Shown here: in pieces, positions 59,500-64,000 of the stretch
Position numbering within the stretch: position 1 is the first letter of the stretch
Layout of the letters: each line of letters begins with the position of its first letter
Assembly (NCBI GenBank): GCA_937949615.1
Contig: CALEDQ010000008.1
Location: 744,001 to 808,000, forward strand
Length of the DNA: 64,000 nt
DNA from: an uncultured bacterium
GTDB taxonomy: Bacteria; Muiribacteriota; Ozemobacteria; Ozemobacterales; Ozemobacteraceae
Direction: 5' to 3'
Notes under the pieces: generated by a model
The model's database searches: none
Seen by the model: the letters and a program-made list of their open reading frames with translations, nothing else
What the model was told of the DNA's origin: nothing
Program-made: the position numbers and the translations under genes

Positions 59500-61932
59500 T
59501 TAATCAGCCGGAATTTCTAGTCTTTCATAGAACACTGCGAGCTCTTTTGCATCAGGTTTTGCAAAGCACAGTTTCTTTTTTGCATACTTGAAGAAAGGAA
59601 ACAGACCAAAGGCTTCGCCCCCGTCACGCGACAGCAGAACCACTTCGCCAACCGGCAGATCGAGCGTCGGTCGTTTGTCAGCGGCCAGAGCTCTGGCTTC
59701 GGGGCCGCTGAGGTCGGCAAATGGTTCTTTTGCACCTTGCGGGGTCTTCATCACGATCAGATTGTTCAGAATAGATTTTACGCCGCGCAGAATATCGGTC
59801 AGGCCCTCAATAGCCTGCGGCACACTTTCAGCCAAAGGTTCAACCGGTTCTCGCAGAAATTCTTTTAACTCGCGCAGCATCATCAGAGGGTTTGTGTCAG
59901 ACGACTCACTGAAAATCCCGGCCAGCGAAAAAGTAAAAAACACCGGGCTACCCCGGGCTGCCTTCATAGACAAAGCGAAGTTATGCAGACTGCGCAGAGC
60001 GGTCGGGCCGACCAGACTGCCCTTGAGGCATTCGCGGATACTGCGTGCCAGCACGTCTGATTCCTGGGCGTAAAAGAGACAGGACTGGAGAAAACACAAA
60101 TTAAGAAAGGCAATCAGATTGTCAGCGACCAGGTTGATGTATTTCAGCTGCACTTCTGGTTTTGCTGGCTGAAAAAGCATCGCAAAAGGATCAGAAATAA
60201 AAGATGGATACCTGGTTATAATTTCACGGGCCGGGCCGGGAACAGCGACCCCGGGCCGGGCAGAGACAGCTCCAGTCGAGGCATTGGCTTTTGCCGGCGA
60301 AGAAACGGGCTTACCATCTTCAGATGCTGTTTGCCCAGTTAGAGTTCTTTGCGGACCTTTTTGAATCACAGCTTCACCAGCAGGTTGTGCAGCCCTGACG
60401 ATACCAGAACCAGACGTCTGCTGAACCTGGCTCGGCACCGGACTTTTTACCGAAACTGTCTTATCTGCTTCTGTGACTGGGTTCATGGCTCTGCCGTCAG
60501 AAACCGAAGTTTTACCGGCACCGTTCTGAGCCGACAAAACCCTGCCTGGCTCTTGATCCTGTGCTGCTGAGGCTGCTGTTGCCACAGACAGGGCAACTGG
60601 CTCTGCCACGAGTGCTTCAACCATGACAGGGTCAGCAGCAACGCTGCTGGTGGCGGAATCGGGATCGCCGGCCCCAGCGCCGGATTTTTCAGAAATACTT
60701 TTCTGCGCTGCTTCCAGGTCGATTTCTGTCGAAATCACCGAAGAAGATTCACCTGGCCCGCCGTTCTCATTTTCGAGTGTCGCAGATTTTGCACTCAGTA
60801 TTTCTTCATCAGAAACTGTGCCTGCGTCTACCGCATCGAGCATGGCGGTTTCTGTTTCAAAATTCTGGTTCTGCAGAAAGGCCTCTTCATTGGTTGGCAG
60901 CCCGTCTTTGAGCTCTTCTTTCGGCTTGCCGGTGGCAATTTCTTCGAATCCGGCGAGTTCATCGGCGAAGCTGGCTATTTCTTCGGCCTTCACCCCCGCA
61001 AGTTCGGCTGCGAGTTTTTCATCTTCATCTTTGCGGCGCTTTTCTTCTTCGATTTTCTGCACCCTTTTGAGTTCCATCTGCTCTTTGAAAGACAGTCCCT
61101 TTTCTTCCGACTGTCCTTTATTTTCAGCAGTTTCGCCTGCTTTGGCGGCCTTTTCAGCATCTTTTTCGGCTTTTTCTTCAGCCGCTTTTTCCTTTTCTTT
61201 CTTTGTCTGATAGGGAATCGCGTCGAGCGCTTTCAGAGCTTCTCTTGCTTTTCGCGACACAAGCGGATGTTTGTGATATTGAACTTTGGAAATAACCGCC
61301 CGCAAACCGTTATTAACAATGTTTGGCAGAAACGGCGCCACGTTTTCGAGCACCCACTCGTCAGGTGAGCCCAGCGCATAGTCGAGAACAATCGCCAGTT
61401 CGTTGACCGGCATGCTGTGAATGACAGTGAAGGCCGTTTCCGCCACCATCGGGTCCGGATCGGTAATCAGGGTAAGCACGTAAGCAAAATGTGTCGGTCG
61501 CCCGCTTTTGATGGCCTTCTCGCAGGCCATGGCCCGAACTTCGGGGTCGGGATGGTTGATACAGGTATCGATAAAATCAAGCGCATCTGGCGGAATCGCG
61601 TCTCCCATAGCTCCAAGCGTAGCAATCAACATCTCGCTGGTTCCATAGCCGCAGAGGTATTTCCACATGCTCGGCTGCAGCTCTCCTGCCCCGTTGTTCT
61701 TCTGCAGAATCTCAAGAATGCGTCTCTCAGTCGAAAAATCACGCGGAAACGCTTCAAGCGTCATCACGACCTGCATCATGAACACCGCCATCTGTTCATT
61801 ATGCTCGTAGGTAATCGCCTTTTTCAGTTCTGGCAGAAGATCGTGCCGCCGGTCGAACAGTGCCCGATACACCGCCGCCCGCTTCACTTCAACATCCGAA
61901 CTATAAAACCGCGAAATCAGCTCTTTGGTCAT
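59500..61932 (-). CDS. HEAT-repeat protein with charged coiled coil and disordered middle
   Basis: An 810-residue protein. Residues 1-240 are HEAT-like repeats (HPDPEVRAMACEKAIKSGR, DPDPMVAETAFTVIHS). About 245-345 is a Lys/Glu/Ala-rich coiled coil (EKEKAAEEKAEKDAEKAA). About 345-585 is acidic, Ala/Ser/Val-rich and probably disordered. A C-terminal globular domain (about 590-810) is unrecognised. No signal peptide. The layout resembles the HEAT protein at 5.4-7.6 kb only in having a HEAT start and a low-complexity middle. It lies between the polysaccharide genes and the transglutaminase-TPR gene. Confidence 0.82.
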   Translation of the reverse strand: MTKELISRFYSSDVEVKRAAVYRALFDRRHDLLPELKKAITYEHNEQMAVFMMQVVMTLEAFPRDFSTERRILEILQKNNGAGELQPSMWKYLCGYGTSEMLIATLGAMGDAIPPDALDFIDTCINHPDPEVRAMACEKAIKSGRPTHFAYVLTLITDPDPMVAETAFTVIHSMPVNELAIVLDYALGSPDEWVLENVAPFLPNIVNNGLRAVISKVQYHKHPLVSRKAREALKALDAIPYQTKKEKEKAAEEKAEKDAEKAAKAGETAENKGQSEEKGLSFKEQMELKRVQKIEEEKRRKDEDEKLAAELAGVKAEEIASFADELAGFEEIATGKPKEELKDGLPTNEEAFLQNQNFETETAMLDAVDAGTVSDEEILSAKSATLENENGGPGESSSVISTEIDLEAAQKSISEKSGAGAGDPDSATSSVAADPVMVEALVAEPVALSVATAASAAQDQEPGRVLSAQNGAGKTSVSDGRAMNPVTEADKTVSVKSPVPSQVQQTSGSGIVRAAQPAGEAVIQKGPQRTLTGQTASEDGKPVSSPAKANASTGAVSARPGVAVPGPAREIITRYPSFISDPFAMLFQPAKPEVQLKYINLVADNLIAFLNLCFLQSCLFYAQESDVLARSIRECLKGSLVGPTALRSLHNFALSMKAARGSPVFFTFSLAGIFSESSDTNPLMMLRELKEFLREPVEPLAESVPQAIEGLTDILRGVKSILNNLIVMKTPQGAKEPFADLSGPEARALAADKRPTLDLPVGEVVLLSRDGGEAFGLFPFFKYAKKKLCFAKPDAKELAVFYERLEIPAD

Positions 61933-61963
61933 CAGCTAAGAAACCAGGATTTAATAATGAAAA

Positions 61964-62728
61964 TTATAAGCCAGAAGCTGGCTTTTTAACCAGTTCATAT
62001 AAACGATACGGAATTTTTAGCAAAAGCAAAAGAAAGTTCGTGTACATTCCGTTCGCGTCACAGCCACGAACGATTTCTCGGTTCAGAATTATTTTGCTAT
62101 AGAGTCCACGACTGCTCACTCCACCGCTTCGCATTCTATTTATAACGCACGGGAAATGACGATAGTCAACTCCATGCCTCCAGAAGATTCTTACAAAAAA
62201 TTCATAATCAGCCGCGATTTTATAATCGGTCTTGAATTTTCCATATTTTTCAAACACGCCACGCCGTAGAAAAGTAGCTGTATGTGGGGGCATTATACCA
62301 AAGCGAAGCCACCAGGGCTTAAACCCAGGAACTGAATAATAGCGGGTCACCCTTTGCAAATTATCTGAATCGACAAAAACAAGATCGCCAAACACCACAG
62401 AAGCATCTGTTTTGTCAAATTCCTCTATAACTCTAGTTAAAACATTGTCAGCAGAAAAAAAATCATCAGAATTCAAAAAACCTATTACGTCGCCGGTAGC
62501 CACTGCCAAGCCCTTGTTCATTGCATCGTAAATTCCTTTATCCGGCTCTGATACGAAATGGGCAATTCTCTGACCGTAATTTTCGACCAGTTTACAAGTA
62601 TTATCCTTACTGCCACCATCAATAACAACGTATTCAAGATTGCTGTAATCCTGCGACATAACAGAATCTATGCATTTACTTATAGTTTTTTCGCTATTGA
62701 AGCAAACAGTAATGATTGTTACTTTCAT
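61964..62728 (-). CDS. GT2-family glycosyltransferase
   Basis: A 254-residue GT-A-fold inverting glycosyltransferase. MKVTIITVCFNSEKTISKCI and YVVIDGGSKDNT are the family start, GFLNSDDFF holds the metal-binding Asp pair, and HTATFLRRGVFEKYG follows. It resembles WcaA/WcaE-like transferases that extend cell-surface glycans. The ATG at 62726-62728 overlaps the epimerase stop by 4 bp, so an in-frame start ten codons earlier is rejected. Confidence 0.92.
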   Translation of the reverse strand: MKVTIITVCFNSEKTISKCIDSVMSQDYSNLEYVVIDGGSKDNTCKLVENYGQRIAHFVSEPDKGIYDAMNKGLAVATGDVIGFLNSDDFFSADNVLTRVIEEFDKTDASVVFGDLVFVDSDNLQRVTRYYSVPGFKPWWLRFGIMPPHTATFLRRGVFEKYGKFKTDYKIAADYEFFVRIFWRHGVDYRHFPCVINRMRSGGVSSRGLYSKIILNREIVRGCDANGMYTNFLLLLLKIPYRLYELVKKPASGL

Positions 62729-63705
62729 GCCTTTTTCTCGACATTTTCCAGAAACCATCTCGCAGTAGCTCTAATTCCATCAGCTTGAGAAAAGGGCAAT
62801 TCTCCACAAACCGTTCTGGTTTCTGAGAGATCAAACACATAACTGGTTAAAATATTGTTCAGACGAAAAGAATTAAAAGGAAAACCAGAGAAACCAAGCT
62901 TGTTGATCAAGTCACCAAATAAAGCTAACACCCTTACAAAAGCCTTCGGAAAGTCGGGAATGCGAGGAGAACCCATTTCTTCAGCAAGCCCATTGGCATA
63001 ATCGCGAAGAGACAGGGGTTCATAATCAGCCAGATAGAATGTCCGACCGTGAATTTTGTCAGCGGGAACTGTCAATAGCTTGAAGTACTGAAAGGCAATA
63101 TTTCCGGCATATGAATAAGACTTGTAAAGCTTGGATTTACCGCAATGAAAATACAGGCCCTTTCGAATCAAGTGCAATAGCCTTTGATAGTGAGCGCTCA
63201 TATGTGGCCCCCAAACCGTTGTAGGCCTGGCAATACACCATTCGGTCTTTCCACCATCCAGTTCAGATACCAATTTTTCAGTCAAAACTTTACTTTCACC
63301 ATATAAAGTGTTCGGACAGTAGTCCTGCATATTTTCTGGAATGTAACCCACTCTGCAAACCAGCTGAGAAGACGTATAGATAGCTCGTCTCACCGAACCG
63401 GCTTTTTCAACTGCCTGTAAAACGTTGCGTATGCCCTGAATATTAGCAGCATAGCCTGCAACACTCTCGGTTTCATCAAGGTCAGTTCTTGCAGCAAGAT
63501 GAATAAGTCCTTCTGGCAGGGCGCGGCAAAAAATCTCCTCCAGTCGTGAATAATCCAGAATGTCGCAATCAGCGTGAGTTAAGCCTTTTAATGAAAAATC
63601 CGGAGCCCTTTTGTCTACTCCAGTAATTTCATATCCCAATTCGCTCAAATAGCCGCAAACCCACCTGCCAATAAGGCCAGAACTTCCTGTAACAATAACT
63701 TTCAT
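62725..63705 (-). CDS. NAD-dependent epimerase/dehydratase (extended SDR)
   Basis: A 326-residue Rossmann-fold sugar-nucleotide enzyme. The cofactor motif VTGSSGLIGRW lies at the N-terminus, with ADCDILD, the YTSSQLV serine region and the catalytic YGESK (YxxxK). The exact sugar reaction is not clear; UDP-glucose-type or related nucleotide sugars are likely. It lies 3 bp after the partial GT4 gene and overlaps the GT2 gene, forming a surface-glycan operon. Confidence 0.92.
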   Translation of the reverse strand: MKVIVTGSSGLIGRWVCGYLSELGYEITGVDKRAPDFSLKGLTHADCDILDYSRLEEIFCRALPEGLIHLAARTDLDETESVAGYAANIQGIRNVLQAVEKAGSVRRAIYTSSQLVCRVGYIPENMQDYCPNTLYGESKVLTEKLVSELDGGKTEWCIARPTTVWGPHMSAHYQRLLHLIRKGLYFHCGKSKLYKSYSYAGNIAFQYFKLLTVPADKIHGRTFYLADYEPLSLRDYANGLAEEMGSPRIPDFPKAFVRVLALFGDLINKLGFSGFPFNSFRLNNILTSYVFDLSETRTVCGELPFSQADGIRATARWFLENVEKKA

Positions 63706-63708
63706 TTC

Positions 63709-64000
63709 TCAGGCTTTCCTAACAATTAAGTTGTTTCTTTGAATTCCCTCGGTATAAGCCTCGATTACCCTGTCAGCAATACCGCTCCAGCTGTAATTTC
63801 TGGCCACAAAATCACGCCCAGAACGCCCCATTTCTCTAAGCATAGCATCGTTCCCAAGAAGACTGCGAATTTTTTGCCGCATGTTCTCACCATCTGTCGC
63901 AGCAACAATACCGCAACCGGCTTTTTCAACTTCCGGGAAATTACAACCAGGGGATATCATCACGGCAGTTTCGCTGGCAAGTGCCTCCAGAACCGCCATT
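63709..64000 (-). CDS. GT4-family glycosyltransferase, C-terminal part (5' end beyond window)
   Basis: The last 96 residues of a GT-B glycosyltransferase; the gene continues past the right edge. MAVLEALASETAVMISPGCN followed by NFPEVEKAGCGIVAA is the nucleotide-sugar-binding end of the GT4 family, and the rest is the terminal helix region. The methionine at 63997-63999 is internal, not the start. It is the first visible gene of the GT4-epimerase-GT2 group. Confidence 0.88.
   Translation of the reverse strand, partial: MAVLEALASETAVMISPGCNFPEVEKAGCGIVAATDGENMRQKIRSLLGNDAMLREMGRSGRDFVARNYSWSGIADRVIEAYTEGIQRNNLIVRKA

Noticed and set aside
60623..61210. Ser-rich open frame of 195 codons on the plus strand
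   Set aside because: It is the complement of the Lys/Glu/Ala-rich coiled coil of the HEAT protein; low complexity only.
1..64000. tRNA, rRNA, CRISPR, insertion sequence or prophage signals
   Set aside because: No cloverleaf-like sequence, regularly spaced repeats, transposase or integrase motifs were found in the intergenic spaces or reading frames by eye; a covariance-model search would be more sensitive.

Overview
The window reads as a chromosome segment of an uncultured, diderm (Gram-negative-type) bacterium of moderate GC content. The diderm reading rests on a long YidC with a large periplasmic domain, a three-part DsbD, many exported proteins, and glycosyltransferase/O-antigen-ligase-type genes. 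The lineage cannot be fixed from the sequence alone. The mix of HEAT and TPR scaffolds, GAF-SpoIIE/GGDEF/HD-GYP signalling and MoxR-DUF58-transglutaminase genes would fit a little-studied phylum such as Riflebacteria, but that is only a guess. Coding density is very high. Stop/start overlaps of 1-50 bp are common, TTG and GTG starts are frequent, and no stretch over 300 bp lacks a gene. I see no rRNA, tRNA, CRISPR array, insertion sequence or phage gene.

Layout. (1) 1-2.65 kb, minus: rpmF-plsX-fabK-fabD, a ribosomal protein plus fatty acid/phospholipid operon with its own strong promoter. (2) 2.76-14.4 kb, minus: rpmH-rnpA-yidD-yidC-jag-mnmE-mnmG(copy 2)-HEAT protein-mnmG(copy 1)-rsmG. This is the classic origin-side housekeeping cluster, but it carries two diverged MnmG genes on either side of a proline-rich HEAT-repeat protein. 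(3) 14.5-24.55 kb, minus: MoxR ATPase, DUF58 protein, TgpA-like membrane transglutaminase, and two very large membrane class III nucleotide cyclases. (4) 24.6-29.7 kb: M18 aminopeptidase, holA, rpsT, an exported beta-propeller protein and an SH3b-M23 peptidase. (5) 29.8-40.3 kb, plus: a GAF signalling operon (SpoIIE-type phosphatase, GGDEF cyclase, HD-GYP phosphodiesterase) running into a DHH-CBS-type tRNA nucleotidyltransferase and a site-2 protease. (6) 40.4-43.65 kb, minus: ferritin, HD protein, rarA, exported Cys-motif protein. (7) 43.8-46.8 kb: O-antigen-ligase-like protein, a small membrane protein and a GT4 glycosyltransferase. (8) 46.9-56.9 kb, plus: DUF885 protein, HIT protein, several unknown or TPR proteins, nadK, dsbD. 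(9) 57-64 kb, minus: partial GT4, NAD-dependent epimerase, GT2, HEAT/disordered protein, transglutaminase-TPR protein, Nif3-like protein.

The most striking observation is the cyclase pair in region 3. Cyc1 keeps both metal-binding Asp residues but has lost the transition-state Asn and Arg. Cyc2 has lost the metal Asp residues but keeps the substrate Lys and the Asn and Arg. This is the division of labour of the C1 and C2 halves of mammalian adenylyl cyclase. It predicts an obligate heterodimer with one complete active site, encoded by overlapping genes downstream of a MoxR/DUF58/transglutaminase module. The two MnmG copies show a similar split of conserved motifs. Together with the c-di-GMP operon in region 5, the window carries at least two nucleotide second-messenger systems.
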